NCBI RefSeq assembly: GCF_041080655.1
Contig: NZ_CP163525.1
Location: 5,580,001 to 5,644,000, forward strand
From: Streptomyces sp. CG4
GTDB lineage: Bacteria; Actinomycetota; Actinomycetes; Streptomycetales; Streptomycetaceae
DNA length: 64,000 nucleotides
Direction of reading: 5' to 3'
The first letter of the stretch is position 1. Every line of letters starts with the position of its first letter. Below are positions 24,173 to 33,587 of the stretch, in pieces. A program made the position numbers and the translations under genes. Below the pieces are notes generated by a model. The model ran no database searches. It worked only from the letters and a program-made list of their open reading frames with translations, and was not told where the DNA came from.

Positions 24173-25411
24173 ATGACCGCATCTGGCAGTGTGCCCCGGC
24201 ACCCCCTCGCCGAGGTCAACCTCGCCGCGGCGAGTCCCGATCTGCTGCGCGCGATGGTCAAGACGTTCGCCGACACGCTCATGTCCGCCGAGGCCGACGT
24301 CGTCTGCGGCGCCGAATACGGGCAGGTCAGCGACGAACGCGTCAACCATCGCAACGGCTATCGTTCGCGCGAGTGGGACACCCGCGCGGGAACGGTCGAA
24401 CTGGCCATCCCCAAGCTCCGCCAGGGCAGTTACTTCCCGCACTTGCTCCTGGAACGCCGCCGGAGGGCCGAGCAGGTTCTCGTCTCGGTGGTCGCGACCG
24501 CCTATCTGCTGGGTGTCTCCACCCGCCGGGTCGAGAAGCTCGCCGAGTCCCTCGGCGTGACCCAGCTGTCGAAGTCCCAGGTCAGCGCGATGGCCCGGCA
24601 CCTGGACGAGCAGGTCGCCGCGTTCCGCAACCGACCCCTGGATGCCGGGCCGTATGCGTTCGTCTGGGTGGACGCGCTGACCCAGAAGGTCCGCGAGGGC
24701 GGCCGCATCATCAACGTCCACGCTCTGATCGCGGTCGGCATGAACGCCGACGGGCACCGCGAGATCCTCGGCATCGACGTCGCCACCTGCGAGGACGGCG
24801 CTGGCTGGCTCGCCTTCCTGCGCTCGCTCATCGCCCGCGGCCTGATCGGTGTCCAGCTCGTCATCCCCGACGCCCATGCCGGCCTCGTCGACGCGGTCGG
24901 TGTGGTTTTGCCCGGATCATCGTGGCAGCGATGCCGCACCCACTACGCCAGAAACCTGCTCAGCCAGGTCCCCAAGTCGGCCCAGCCATGGGTGGCCACC
25001 CTGCTGCGGACCGTCTTCGAACAACCCGACACCGACGCAGTTCAGGCCCAGATGCAGCACGTCCTGGACGCGCTGGGCGCCAAGTACCCCAAGACCGCGA
25101 CCCACTTGGACTCCGCCCAGCACGACCTGCTGGCTTTCACCGCCTTCCCGCGCGAGATCTGGCGGCAGATCTGGTCGAACAATCTGCAGGAACGGTTGAA
25201 CAAGGAGATCCGGCTTCGCACCGACGCGATCGGCATCTTCCCCGACCGCACTGCCCTGATCCGCCTGGTCGGCGCGGTCCTGGCCGAGCAGAACGACGAA
25301 TGGACCGAGGCCCGCCGCTACATGGGACTCGACCTACTGGCCAAAGCCCGCCCCCACCCGATCGAGTCAGAAACCGACGGGATCGCTCTGCCCACCGAAC
25401 TCACCGCATAG
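24173..25411 (+). CDS. IS256-family (mutator-type) transposase
   Basis: 412 aa, full length. The catalytic signature is visible: Asp in YAFVWVDAL near residue 163, Asp in VIPDAHAGLVDAVG near 228, the SWQRCRTHYARNLL block, and the C-terminal Glu region NNLQERLNKEIRLRTDAIGI near 340. The N-terminal zone has the family motif VNHRNGYRSREWDTRAGTVE. No frameshift is seen, so it may be active. Ribosome site GAAGGAG precedes the ATG. Confidence 0.93.
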   Translation: MTASGSVPRHPLAEVNLAAASPDLLRAMVKTFADTLMSAEADVVCGAEYGQVSDERVNHRNGYRSREWDTRAGTVELAIPKLRQGSYFPHLLLERRRRAEQVLVSVVATAYLLGVSTRRVEKLAESLGVTQLSKSQVSAMARHLDEQVAAFRNRPLDAGPYAFVWVDALTQKVREGGRIINVHALIAVGMNADGHREILGIDVATCEDGAGWLAFLRSLIARGLIGVQLVIPDAHAGLVDAVGVVLPGSSWQRCRTHYARNLLSQVPKSAQPWVATLLRTVFEQPDTDAVQAQMQHVLDALGAKYPKTATHLDSAQHDLLAFTAFPREIWRQIWSNNLQERLNKEIRLRTDAIGIFPDRTALIRLVGAVLAEQNDEWTEARRYMGLDLLAKARPHPIESETDGIALPTELTA

Positions 25412-25813
25412 CCACAAAACGAGATCACCGAGTGGTCGTCGATACACCACTCCAGCGGAAGTAACCGTTGCTGGCGGTGTCCCGCCAGGTGGTGTAGGGG
25501 ATCAAGACACCGGAATCCGCAGGCCAGCGAGGCAGGGCGGCTTCGCCGCCCGCTGTGGGGTGGGTAAATGGGCACGACGAACGCCCCGTAGCGAGCATGA
25601 CGTCGCTCATCGACCAGTGGAGCCCCGGAGCCTGACAACTCTCCCACAAGCGTGCTGAGACTACTGCACACTCGCGGAACACCCGCTGACTCACTCAGCG
25701 ACCGCATTGCCCGCGTTCCTTGTCAGGTGGAAGACAGCACTGGGCAGCCTGCCGCCACCGGCGCGGGCTCCACTTCGAGTGCGTCGGGATCCAACTCATG
25801 GCAGGGCACGCGC
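25412..25813. other. Gap between IS256 transposase and argS
   Basis: 402 nt. It holds the right end of the IS256-type element and the 3' flank of the argS gene. No coding sequence or clear hairpin is supported. Confidence 0.4.
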
Positions 25814-27475
25814 TCACATGCGTTCCGGCGCAGTAACCCCGAGAAGGTGTAGCCCATTACGCAGTACCACCCGGCTGGCGTCGGTGAGCCAAAGCCGGGC
25901 CTGGGTCAGCGAGGTGGGCTGCTCACCATTTCGGGGCAACACCCGGCAATTGTCGTAGAACCGATGGTAAGTACCCGCCAACTGCTCCAGGTAGTGCGCA
26001 ACCCGGTGTGGCTCACGCAACTCGGCGGCTGTGGACACGACGCTGGGAAACTCGGCCAGCATACGAAGCAGATCGACCTCGCGCTCGTGCGTGAGAAGTG
26101 CTGGGTCGAAGTCCTCGGCCTTGCCTCGTTCGGCACCAATCGCTGCAGCTTTGCGCTGTACGGCACACAGCCGGGCGTAGGCGTACTGCGTGTAATAGAC
26201 GGGGTTATCGTTCGTCTTCTGGGTCAACAGGTCGAGATCGAGGTCAATGGCCGCATCCACGCTGGCGCGGGCGAGTGCGTACCGGGCGGCGTCCACTCCG
26301 ACCGCCTCCACAAGGTCGTCCAAAGTCAGCACCGTGCCGGCCCGCTTGCTCATCCTCACCGGCCGGCCATCTTGGACAAGATTGACCAACTGGCCAATGA
26401 GGATCTCGAGGTTGGCGTCCGGGTCGTCGCCGAAACAGGCTGCCATGGCCCGCATCCGACCCACGTAACCGACATGGTCAGCACCGAGCATGATCACGAC
26501 TCGGTCAAAACCCCTCTGCCGCTTGTTCAGGTAGTACGCGCAGTCGGCGGTGAAGTAGGTCCAACTGCCGTCACCCTTGACCAGTACCCGGTCCTTGTCA
26601 TCCCCGAAGTCGGTGGTACGCAACCACACCGCGCCCTGCGCTTCATAGACGTGACCGCTCTTACGCAGCCGGGCCACGGCCGCCTCAAGTTCACCCGCAT
26701 CATGCAGGTCCTTCTCGTTGAAGTAGACGTCGAAACGGGTACCGAAGCCGGCGAGGGAAGTCTTGATCTCCTGGAACATCAACCCTGTCCCAACGTCCCT
26801 GAAGACGGCCAAGGCATCGACGGGGGACAATCCAAGGGCGTCCGGTCGCTGCTTGAGTACCTCATCCGAGATCTGCTGGATGTATGCGCCGCTGTAGCCG
26901 TCTTCGGGCACAGGGACGCCTTGGGCGGTGGCGAACAAGGACCGGGCGAAGCGATCGATCTGTGCTCCAGCGTCGTTGAAGTAGTACTCCCGCGTCACCT
27001 GCGCACCCGCCGCTTCGAGCAGCCGGGCCAGAGCATCACCAACCGCCGCCCACCGAGCCCCGCCGATGTGGACCGGTCCGGTTGGGTTGGCGGAAACGAA
27101 TTCGAGATTGAGCCGAAGGGCAGCGAGCCGGTCCGTACGACCGTAAGCACCGTCGGCTTGAACGATGTTCTGGGCCAGGATGCCTTTTGCAGCCGACGTG
27201 AGGGTGATATTGAGGAAGCCGGGTCCCGCAACCTCCACAGAGTGCACCATCGGCGCAGCGTTGATGTAGGGCGCGAGCGCCTCGGCGATTTCGCGTGCGG
27301 GTCGTCCGGCGGACTTGGCGAGCTGCAGCGCGACGTTGCTTGCGTAGTCTCCGTGACTGCGGTGTCGGGGTCGCTCGACCCGGACGGAGGTGGGCGGATC
27401 AGCAGGGATGCGTGCGTCTGAGATCGCGGCGTGCACACAGTCGGTGACTAGCGCAGCAAGATCGGCTGGGGTCAT
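25814..27475 (-). CDS. argS: Arginyl-tRNA synthetase, cluster-linked extra copy
   Basis: 553 aa, class I synthetase of full ArgRS length. N-terminal Add1 domain (residues 1-110). Signature NPTGPVHIGGARW at ~131-143 is the HIGH motif (HIGG here). YYFNDAGAQIDRFARSLF follows, then RMSKRAGTVLTLDDLVEAVG (KMSK equivalent) near 355, and a C-terminal DALR anticodon-binding domain ending HLLGVTAPERM. It charges tRNA-Arg. It is divergent from the SARP gene of the NRPS cluster, far from housekeeping genes. I infer a resistant duplicate that protects the producer from an ArgRS inhibitor; alternatively it could supply Arg-tRNA as a substrate. Confidence 0.92.
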   Translation of the reverse strand: MTPADLAALVTDCVHAAISDARIPADPPTSVRVERPRHRSHGDYASNVALQLAKSAGRPAREIAEALAPYINAAPMVHSVEVAGPGFLNITLTSAAKGILAQNIVQADGAYGRTDRLAALRLNLEFVSANPTGPVHIGGARWAAVGDALARLLEAAGAQVTREYYFNDAGAQIDRFARSLFATAQGVPVPEDGYSGAYIQQISDEVLKQRPDALGLSPVDALAVFRDVGTGLMFQEIKTSLAGFGTRFDVYFNEKDLHDAGELEAAVARLRKSGHVYEAQGAVWLRTTDFGDDKDRVLVKGDGSWTYFTADCAYYLNKRQRGFDRVVIMLGADHVGYVGRMRAMAACFGDDPDANLEILIGQLVNLVQDGRPVRMSKRAGTVLTLDDLVEAVGVDAARYALARASVDAAIDLDLDLLTQKTNDNPVYYTQYAYARLCAVQRKAAAIGAERGKAEDFDPALLTHEREVDLLRMLAEFPSVVSTAAELREPHRVAHYLEQLAGTYHRFYDNCRVLPRNGEQPTSLTQARLWLTDASRVVLRNGLHLLGVTAPERM

Positions 27476-27822
27476 GCAGACAGAGTAATGGCGAAGTCGA
27501 TTCGGGCGGTACGGCGGCCAGAGATCGCCGTTGCTGGACGCCCATAGCTTCCATGTCAAGTGACCTATAAGCCATAGAAACCCAGAGCGCACCTTGGTGT
27601 GGCCGGAGACTCCGCCCCGCAATGCTTGACAAGCCGACCACTGGCGGTTGGCCGTTACGACCCCAGGTAACCTGATCTGAAACCGGGCAAAGCTACGTCA
27701 GCTGGCAAATCAGACACCGCGATGATGTTGTTCCGAGCCCCACAGCGGCGAACATCGCACTGGTTGGCCTGTGCGAAACCACCTAGGATCGATGCGGTTT
27801 GCAAGTACGGGGGAGAGACTGT
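27476..27822. promoter_or_regulatory. Divergent promoter region argS / SARP regulator
   Basis: 347 nt between divergent starts. It should carry both promoters. A GGGGGAGAG ribosome site lies 5 nt before the SARP ATG at 27823. I see no T-box-like or riboswitch-like structure before argS. Confidence 0.5.
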
Positions 27823-30800
27823 ATGGGGCACGACAACGAAGGAATGGGGGCAATCCCCCATGGAAAGCTCCGATTTAACGTGCTGGGGCCATTGGAGGTA
27901 TGGGTCGGTACTGAACGCCTCCGCCTCGGCGGGTTGATCCAGGAACGGATCCTCGTCGCCTTGCTACTTGAAAGCGACACGATGCTGCCTGTCGCCCGGC
28001 TGGTGGAAGCGGCCTGGGCCGAGGCTCCGCCCGCCACCGCGACGCACCAGGTACGCAAGGCAGTGGCCGACCTCCGCCGTCGGCTCGTCGGGGGCGGGGA
28101 AATCCTGGTCACCGATGGCCCCGGATACCGGGCTGCGGTGTCACCCGATCAGCTCGATCTGGGCATGTTCCATGCGCTGCTCGCAAGGGGCAGGGACGCT
28201 GCAGCGGTCGGTAACACGACAGAAGTCGCCAGAGCGCTGGGGGAGGCACTCGCCTTGTGGCGCGGCCCGGTGCTGGGCGGGTCTGCGAGCCCGACAATCG
28301 AAGCTACCGCCGCAGCGCTGGAGGAACGTCGACTGAGAGCTGTCGAGCAATTGTTCGATGTTCGACTTGATCGCGGAGAAGCCGCCGAACTGGTGGGCGA
28401 TCTTCGCGAGATCGTCGCCCAGTACCCACTACGGGAGGCACTGCGGGGACAGTTGATGCTCGCCCTGCACCGGTCGGAACGTCAGGCGGAAGCCCTCGCC
28501 GAGTACAGCAAGGTCCGCGAGCTACTCGTGGAAGGACTGGGCATTGATCCAGGTCCCAGTTTGACCAAACTGTACGAGGACATTCTCCGGGAAAGCCCAG
28601 AGTTGGCTGCTCCTTGGTCGCCCCGGAGTACTTCCGCTCAGCCGCTGTCTGCCGTCGACTCGCCGTGCACACTGCCCTATGACATCTCGGACTTCTCCGG
28701 ACGTGAACATCAACTGGATGAGATCCTTGATCGAGCACGCCAAGTAGGGGGCGCAGGCACTCAGATCATTGCTATCGATGGGATGGGTGGGAGCGGTAAG
28801 ACGTCGCTGGCGGTGCGGGCCGCACACCGGCTTGCCGACTCCTTCCCGGACGGACAGCTCTACATCAACCTGCGTGGTTACGCTCCCGGCCAACAACCCA
28901 CGAGCTCTGTCAGCGCCTTGGGAACTCTGCTGCGGGTTCTCGGTCTGCCCGACGACCGGATACCCGAGGACCTCGCCGGCCGGACCGCACAGTGGCGTAC
29001 GGCGCTCGCTGGCAAACGACTGTTGGTCCTCCTCGACAATGCCTCGGACACAACGGATGTCCGCTCGCTACTGCCAACCGAACCCGGATGCCTTGTTCTA
29101 CTCACCACCCGGGCCCGCCTTATCGACCTGGATGGTGCCCACTGGCTCTCGTTGGGGGTGATGACACCTGAAGAAAGCCTCACCCTAATTAGGGAAACGC
29201 TGGGTGAACGGCGTGTTACTGCGGAATCAGCCGCAGCCGCCGAATTGGCCCGGCTCTGCGACTACCTACCGCTCGCCCTCCGCATCGCCACTGCCCGGCT
29301 CGGTAAACGGTTCCGCTGGACCCTGCAGTACATGGTCGACCGGCTCCAAGACGAGACGAGGCGACTGGAAGAGCTCAGTACGGGAGAACGCAGTGTCGCC
29401 GCGACCCTGCGGCTGTCATATCAGGCTCTCGACAAGAAGAACCGCGTCGCCTTTCGGACGCTGGCCCTACACCCTGGCGGCGGCATTGACGTGTACGCCG
29501 CGGGTGCCCTGCTCGGGACGCCGCCACACCACGGTGAGGAGGCGCTGGAGCTCCTCCTCGACGTGCATCTCGTCGAACAGCCGGAGATCGGCCGCTACGC
29601 CTTCCACGACTTGGTGAGCAGCTTCGCCCGAGGTCTGCACGGCAGCGATCCGGCATCCACTGACGAAGCGGCAGTGGAGCGTCTGCTCAGCCACTACCTC
29701 ACCGTTACCGAGGCCGCGTGCGATGTCCTCTTCCCCGGACGGCGGAGCATATCTACCGGCATCGGCGACTCTCCGTTTGAACTACCCGCCGTGAAGACCG
29801 CTGAACAGGCCCAGATGTGGTTTGCCAGGGAGCAAAACACCTTGCTCTCCGCCGTCGCACTGGCCGTTCGCCGCGGGTATGACCGACATGCCGTGTGCCT
29901 GGCGCGCAACGTCATCTTCTATCTCAACGCGCATGGGCTCCTGGATGAGTTCGAAAAGCTGGCACGCACCGCCGTAACGGCCGCTCGTCGCCTAGGAGAC
30001 GATGCCCTGCTTGGGGTGAGCCTTGCCAACCTGGGGGTTGCTTGCTGGGAACTGGGGGACTTCGCCGAGGGAGTCGATGTGGCGCAGGAAGCCCGCAGTC
30101 TCGCTGAACGCCTTGGAGACCGGGGTACCGAGGCCCACAGTGACAGCACACTGGGGCTTTACAAGAGCCTGCTGGGGGAGTTTCCGGAGGCCTTGGCCCA
30201 CTTGGAGAGAGCAATCGCGCAGGAGCGACAGATGGGGCTCTTCCGAGCTGAGTCGGAGAGCCTGACCATCCTCAGCACGCTGTACGAGCAGTGGGGCCGC
30301 CACGAGGAGGCCGCCAATGCGGCAAGGCGCGCGGTGGCGTTGTCCCAGCAACTCGACCAACACGAGAACAAGTTGGTAGCACTCATCGACCTGGGCCTCG
30401 CATATGTAGGTCTGGGTCGGTACACGGACGCGGACGCCGCATTGACTCAGGCACGAGACCTGTGCGACGACACCCGAGAGGCAGGGATCGTCTCTCTCGC
30501 TCTGGCCTTGTCTGCGGAGGTCGCCTACCGTCTGGGCGAACAGGAGCAGTCCGCAGACTACGTCGAGGCTTCGTTGGACCGCATCACGTCGAGCGTGTCA
30601 CTGCTGCGGTCCGTCAAGGTCAAGAACGTGATCGGACGGGTGCTTCACAAGCACGGAGATCACCGCCGAGCGCTCGACCTCCACAGGCAGGCCCATGAGC
30701 TAGCCGCCAGGCTCCGATACCGCCCTGAAGAGGCGTATTCGCGCCTCGGCATAGCTCGGGCTGCAGAGGCCCTGCACGATGCCGTGACTGCCGCCGAACA

Positions 30801-30864
30801 CCGAGCGGCATGTGAGGAGTTGTTCGCCTCGATGAACGTACCCGAGGGGCGCTGGCGCAGCTGA
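27823..30864 (+). CDS. AfsR-type SARP regulator with NB-ARC and TPR domains
   Basis: 1013 aa. Residues ~10-105 are an OmpR-like winged helix (FNVLGPLEVWVGTERLRLGG). Residues ~110-260 are the bacterial transcriptional activator domain (LREIVAQYPLREALRGQLML, ALHRSERQAEALAEY). Residues ~290-600 are an NB-ARC ATPase with P-loop AIDGMGGSGKTSLAVRAA near 320. The rest is TPR repeats (LGVSLANLGVACWELGDF). Large SARPs of this type activate their own antibiotic cluster, usually from direct heptamer repeats at promoters. It probably switches on the NRPS operon. Intact. Confidence 0.93.
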   Translation: MGHDNEGMGAIPHGKLRFNVLGPLEVWVGTERLRLGGLIQERILVALLLESDTMLPVARLVEAAWAEAPPATATHQVRKAVADLRRRLVGGGEILVTDGPGYRAAVSPDQLDLGMFHALLARGRDAAAVGNTTEVARALGEALALWRGPVLGGSASPTIEATAAALEERRLRAVEQLFDVRLDRGEAAELVGDLREIVAQYPLREALRGQLMLALHRSERQAEALAEYSKVRELLVEGLGIDPGPSLTKLYEDILRESPELAAPWSPRSTSAQPLSAVDSPCTLPYDISDFSGREHQLDEILDRARQVGGAGTQIIAIDGMGGSGKTSLAVRAAHRLADSFPDGQLYINLRGYAPGQQPTSSVSALGTLLRVLGLPDDRIPEDLAGRTAQWRTALAGKRLLVLLDNASDTTDVRSLLPTEPGCLVLLTTRARLIDLDGAHWLSLGVMTPEESLTLIRETLGERRVTAESAAAAELARLCDYLPLALRIATARLGKRFRWTLQYMVDRLQDETRRLEELSTGERSVAATLRLSYQALDKKNRVAFRTLALHPGGGIDVYAAGALLGTPPHHGEEALELLLDVHLVEQPEIGRYAFHDLVSSFARGLHGSDPASTDEAAVERLLSHYLTVTEAACDVLFPGRRSISTGIGDSPFELPAVKTAEQAQMWFAREQNTLLSAVALAVRRGYDRHAVCLARNVIFYLNAHGLLDEFEKLARTAVTAARRLGDDALLGVSLANLGVACWELGDFAEGVDVAQEARSLAERLGDRGTEAHSDSTLGLYKSLLGEFPEALAHLERAIAQERQMGLFRAESESLTILSTLYEQWGRHEEAANAARRAVALSQQLDQHENKLVALIDLGLAYVGLGRYTDADAALTQARDLCDDTREAGIVSLALALSAEVAYRLGEQEQSADYVEASLDRITSSVSLLRSVKVKNVIGRVLHKHGDHRRALDLHRQAHELAARLRYRPEEAYSRLGIARAAEALHDAVTAAEHRAACEELFASMNVPEGRWRS

Positions 30865-31014
30865 GGACGGCTGCGGCTGGACAGCGCTCCTTGTGAGAGG
30901 TCCCGATACGTGCACCGGGTTGGGGGCTCGACGTCATATCCCGGTGAGCACTGTTGCGGATTGATTGCCACGAATCGGCCAATATGGCCAGCATCCACCA
31001 TGGTGCCGAAGCCA

Positions 31015-31167
31015 CTATGCCCCGGCACTCGTCGGCCCTTTGCCCTCGGCAAGAGAGTGCCGTTCCGCGTGATGCGACTGGGCATGCCCCGTTTCCGCCG
31101 CGGAAGTCAGACCGAAAGCCAGTATTGCGGTGGTGATCCCGATCAATGTAGCCAGCCTGCGTCCCAT
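31015..31167 (-). CDS. Small secreted peptide
   Basis: 50 aa from ATG 31167 with GAAGGG upstream. A basic start (MGRRLATLIG) and a hydrophobic core (ITTAILAFGLTSAA) make a good Sec signal peptide with cleavage near AAETGHA. The mature part is only ~25 His/Ser/Glu-rich residues. Another frame continues downstream with Cys-containing sequence, so this could be a frameshifted 5' end of a longer exported protein. Confidence 0.4.
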   Translation of the reverse strand: MGRRLATLIGITTAILAFGLTSAAETGHAQSHHAERHSLAEGKGPTSAGA

Positions 31168-31277
31168 GTCAGGGCCCTTCGTGTGTCGTCCGCTGTTGAC
31201 ATCACCCATCCTCAGGGCAAGCATTCCTATATCGTTCCTGCGGCGATACCTCGGCTGGGAACGTCCGTCTCGTCGAG

Positions 31278-31655
31278 TTATCCGGCGGCGTCCGGGGAGA
31301 CGTCATCGAGCTGGATCGTGGCGATCCGGGGGCCGCTGTCAGTAATGGCGACCGTAGTGCGGGCAGCACCGAACTCGTGGCCCATGACGTCAAGCGCGGC
31401 TCTGACAGCTGAGCGCAGCAGGGTGAGTTCGGACTCGGTCGCCCCTGGGTGGACAGACTCCTGGCTATCCACTGGCTGCTGCGGGGAGATGTCGAGAATG
31501 TGGTGCATGCCCTCGCTGCTGGAGGTCGTAACGCTGAACATGGGCCCGTCCAGCATCTCCTCAGAGGCGTATGACCGCGAATTGCTCGCGACCTCGACTC
31601 GCTCGGCCAATCGTTCCATGGCGGCGATCTCGTCGAGGGGTGCGTATGGCTCCAT
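31278..31655 (-). CDS. Hypothetical protein at the end of the NRPS operon
   Basis: 125 aa from ATG 31655; an in-frame GTG 12 codons upstream is an alternative start and would add KPLNSYTSGG. The protein is mostly acidic and helical (DEIAAMERLAERVEVA, LLRSAVRAALDVMGHEFGAA) and ends IATIQLDDVSPDAAG. No family recognised. It is last on the minus strand, after an AT-rich gap, and may have its own promoter. Confidence 0.55.
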   Translation of the reverse strand: MEPYAPLDEIAAMERLAERVEVASNSRSYASEEMLDGPMFSVTTSSSEGMHHILDISPQQPVDSQESVHPGATESELTLLRSAVRAALDVMGHEFGAARTTVAITDSGPRIATIQLDDVSPDAAG

Positions 31656-31830
31656 ACCGCCACTTGTGTACGAGTTTAAGGGTTTCACGTGGAGAACTTT
31701 CTGTAAGTTACTGGCCGCAGGGGCTGATTTTTCGAAGACAGAATTTCGTTCTGATGAGGATTCTTGAAATTTCACACCCCCGTTTTCGCGGTAACTTTGT
31801 AAACTGATTTTGTTCCACGCGCCGCGACGT
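31656..31830. promoter_or_regulatory. AT-rich regulatory gap
   Basis: This stretch is markedly AT-richer than its surroundings (runs such as GAATTTCG and TTTTGTTCC). It includes the small inverted repeat CAGAA-tttcg-TTCTG near 31738-31755. It lies between the flavin reductase and the 125-aa gene and probably carries a terminator or promoter responsive to the cluster regulator. Confidence 0.45.
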
Positions 31831-31908
31831 CCCTGGTGTTCGCGTGGCGGGCCCGCACCCCTGTTAAGCCCACAGCAGGGGGCAATCAAGGGGCGGGGCC
31901 CGCGATTT

Positions 31909-32574
31909 TCAAGATGCCTCAAGTTCCTCTGCGTGGCGTAGTGGACCAACTCGTTTGGTTCGCAGAAAGGGGTCCTTCGGTGCCGTGGCGAAGAAATCGG
32001 CATAACGGCTGGCGTCGTGACCTGCCAGTTGGCCGGTGCGGTGCGCTCGGCAGAGCAGGGCGCCTCCCCACGTCATGTCCAGGTACTGGGCGGTCCGCTC
32101 CAACATACCGACGAGAGGCTGGGCGTCTTGAGCCTCGCCACGGGCAAACGTGCTGACTGCCCACAGCGTCTTGCCGCCCATCCGAGCCCGGAAGTCCAGG
32201 CCGGGTCGAGTCATCCAGGACGCCCAGTAGTCCAGATACAGCTTGGTCTGCGCGGAAACGCTATACCAGTACAGCGGAGACACCACCACGATGTCAGTGT
32301 GCTCCAGAGTGGCGTCGAGCATCCTCTTTTCCGCCGCCTCGGTCTCGGGAACCGTCTGCACGGGAAACGAGAGCTCACTCAAACGTAGCCAACTCCGCTC
32401 GACCGTCACGGGAAGACCCCCGGCGGCGCGGCGCGCTAGCGACTCGGTTGCACCTCCTGTGTGCGGCCCACCGAGCATGAAGGCGAAGCTCCTACCTCGG
32501 TCCTCGCCAAGCACCGAAGCCGCCCCGTTCATCGCTGTCTTCACTGGATCCCTCGTCAGAATCGACCTTGACAT
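31909..32574 (-). CDS. NAD(P)H-dependent FMN reductase, flavodoxin-like
   Basis: 221 aa. ATG 32574 has GGGGAGAG 4 nt before; a 23-codon upstream extension is open. The flavodoxin-like fold is clear: FAFMLGGPHTGGATESLARR (phosphate-binding loop), VVVSPLYWYSVSAQTKLYLD, and GGKTLWAVSTFARGEA. The family reduces free FMN or quinones with NAD(P)H. In this cluster it most likely supplies reduced flavin to the acyl-CoA-dehydrogenase-fold enzyme encoded upstream. Confidence 0.85.
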   Translation of the reverse strand: MSRSILTRDPVKTAMNGAASVLGEDRGRSFAFMLGGPHTGGATESLARRAAGGLPVTVERSWLRLSELSFPVQTVPETEAAEKRMLDATLEHTDIVVVSPLYWYSVSAQTKLYLDYWASWMTRPGLDFRARMGGKTLWAVSTFARGEAQDAQPLVGMLERTAQYLDMTWGGALLCRAHRTGQLAGHDASRYADFFATAPKDPFLRTKRVGPLRHAEELEAS

Positions 32575-32617
32575 CCATCTCTCCCCGCCATCGGCAATCT
32601 GAGCTGGTATTACGACG

Positions 32618-32671
32618 AAGCCCCCGGTGGACGAGTCCTCCACTGGTGAAGCCGTCCTCCACCGAGGGCTT
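32618..32671. terminator. Hairpin between aminoacyl-CP ligase and flavin reductase
   Basis: AAGCCCCCGGTGGA pairs with TCCACCGAGGGCTT with one mismatch around a 26-nt loop; a run of T follows on the + strand. On the minus transcript it may act as attenuator or partial terminator separating the reductase gene from the long operon. Confidence 0.5.
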
Positions 32672-32699
32672 TTTGCCTGCTGGCTGACGCTCTGTCTGC

Positions 32700-33587
32700 T
32701 TAGCGCTTCAGTTCTTCGGGCCAGCTACGGCGGTCCGAGCCGTGCCGGTGAAGAATGGCCAGCGCAATCCTCTCCAGTCCGAATGCGACGCACGAAGTGT
32801 GCGCCTCGCCCTCGGCCATCCTGAACCCGAACTCCGCCGAGAAGTGGTCCTTGTGGCAGTTGCACGAGACGACTGCCTGGCTGAGTCCGTCCGCCACCTC
32901 GACGACGAGCTCCCACTTCAGCTGATCGGCACGCTGCATCCTGCCCATCATCCGGCCCGCGTCTCCGAAGAAGGGGTCATTGGCTGGCTCCACGGCGACC
33001 GTCAGTCCCAGTGCCCTCAGCCAGCCGGACGCACGCTCGATCCAGTCGTCACGCCAGCCGAGTACCGAGGCAGGCGTGTCGACGCGGATGAGCTCGTGCA
33101 TTCGGAAGGAACGCATCCGGCCCGCCTCGGCCGTGCGCTCGTGCCGATAGCAGTGCCCCGTCAGGTCGAATACCGCCGGTGCGGTGAACTCCGCCTCAGC
33201 CAGCTGCGGATACAGGTGGTAGCAGGCTGCGGGGAGCAACGCGACATCGCTGAGTTCGTGCCGCTGGGTCCAGGACTCCCCCTGGCGCAGGGCCGATGCC
33301 AGTTCGCGCCACTGTCGGTCGTCACCTTCGTAGGTGTGCACGGTTCCCAGCAGGTGCGGGAAGGTCTCGACGTAGCCGAGCCGTTCCAGCAGTTGGCGTG
33401 AGATCACAGGGGGGACGCCGATCCTCGTCGCGCGGTCGTCGGCCGCAAGGCGGCCGATGGACCTCTGCAGCGCGTCGATCAGTGTTTCGAAGGTGGAGCC
33501 GAACGCTACGAGTCCGGGTACGCCGGTGTCCAGCACCACGGTCTCGTCGACGGGAACGGTAGCGGGACGGGTCATGATGTCAGCCAT
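32700..33587 (-). CDS. SerRS-like amino acid:[carrier protein] ligase
   Basis: 295 aa. It corresponds to a truncated class II seryl-tRNA synthetase catalytic core without the tRNA-binding arm. Motif 2 region FDLTGHCYRHERTAEAGRMR near 145, then FRMHELIRVDTP, and motif 3 CVAFGLERIALAILHRHG near 270; CNCHKDHFSAEFGF contains the Cys/His zinc-type ligands. Such homologues adenylate glycine or alanine and load it on a carrier protein instead of tRNA. It overlaps the ACAD-like gene by 8 nt. The likely carrier is the domain in the BtrH-like fusion. Confidence 0.88.
   Translation of the reverse strand: MADIMTRPATVPVDETVVLDTGVPGLVAFGSTFETLIDALQRSIGRLAADDRATRIGVPPVISRQLLERLGYVETFPHLLGTVHTYEGDDRQWRELASALRQGESWTQRHELSDVALLPAACYHLYPQLAEAEFTAPAVFDLTGHCYRHERTAEAGRMRSFRMHELIRVDTPASVLGWRDDWIERASGWLRALGLTVAVEPANDPFFGDAGRMMGRMQRADQLKWELVVEVADGLSQAVVSCNCHKDHFSAEFGFRMAEGEAHTSCVAFGLERIALAILHRHGSDRRSWPEELKR

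Noticed and set aside
25964..27421. Plus-strand open frame (485 codons) over argS
   Set aside because: Shadow of argS; the minus strand encodes a full ArgRS with all signature motifs.
27476..27822. T-box or attenuator before argS
   Set aside because: No specifier-loop or T-box-like conserved element seen.
30660..31085. Minus-strand open frame after the SARP gene
   Set aside because: Mostly antisense to the SARP 3' end; only its upstream part overlaps a possible frameshifted secreted peptide.
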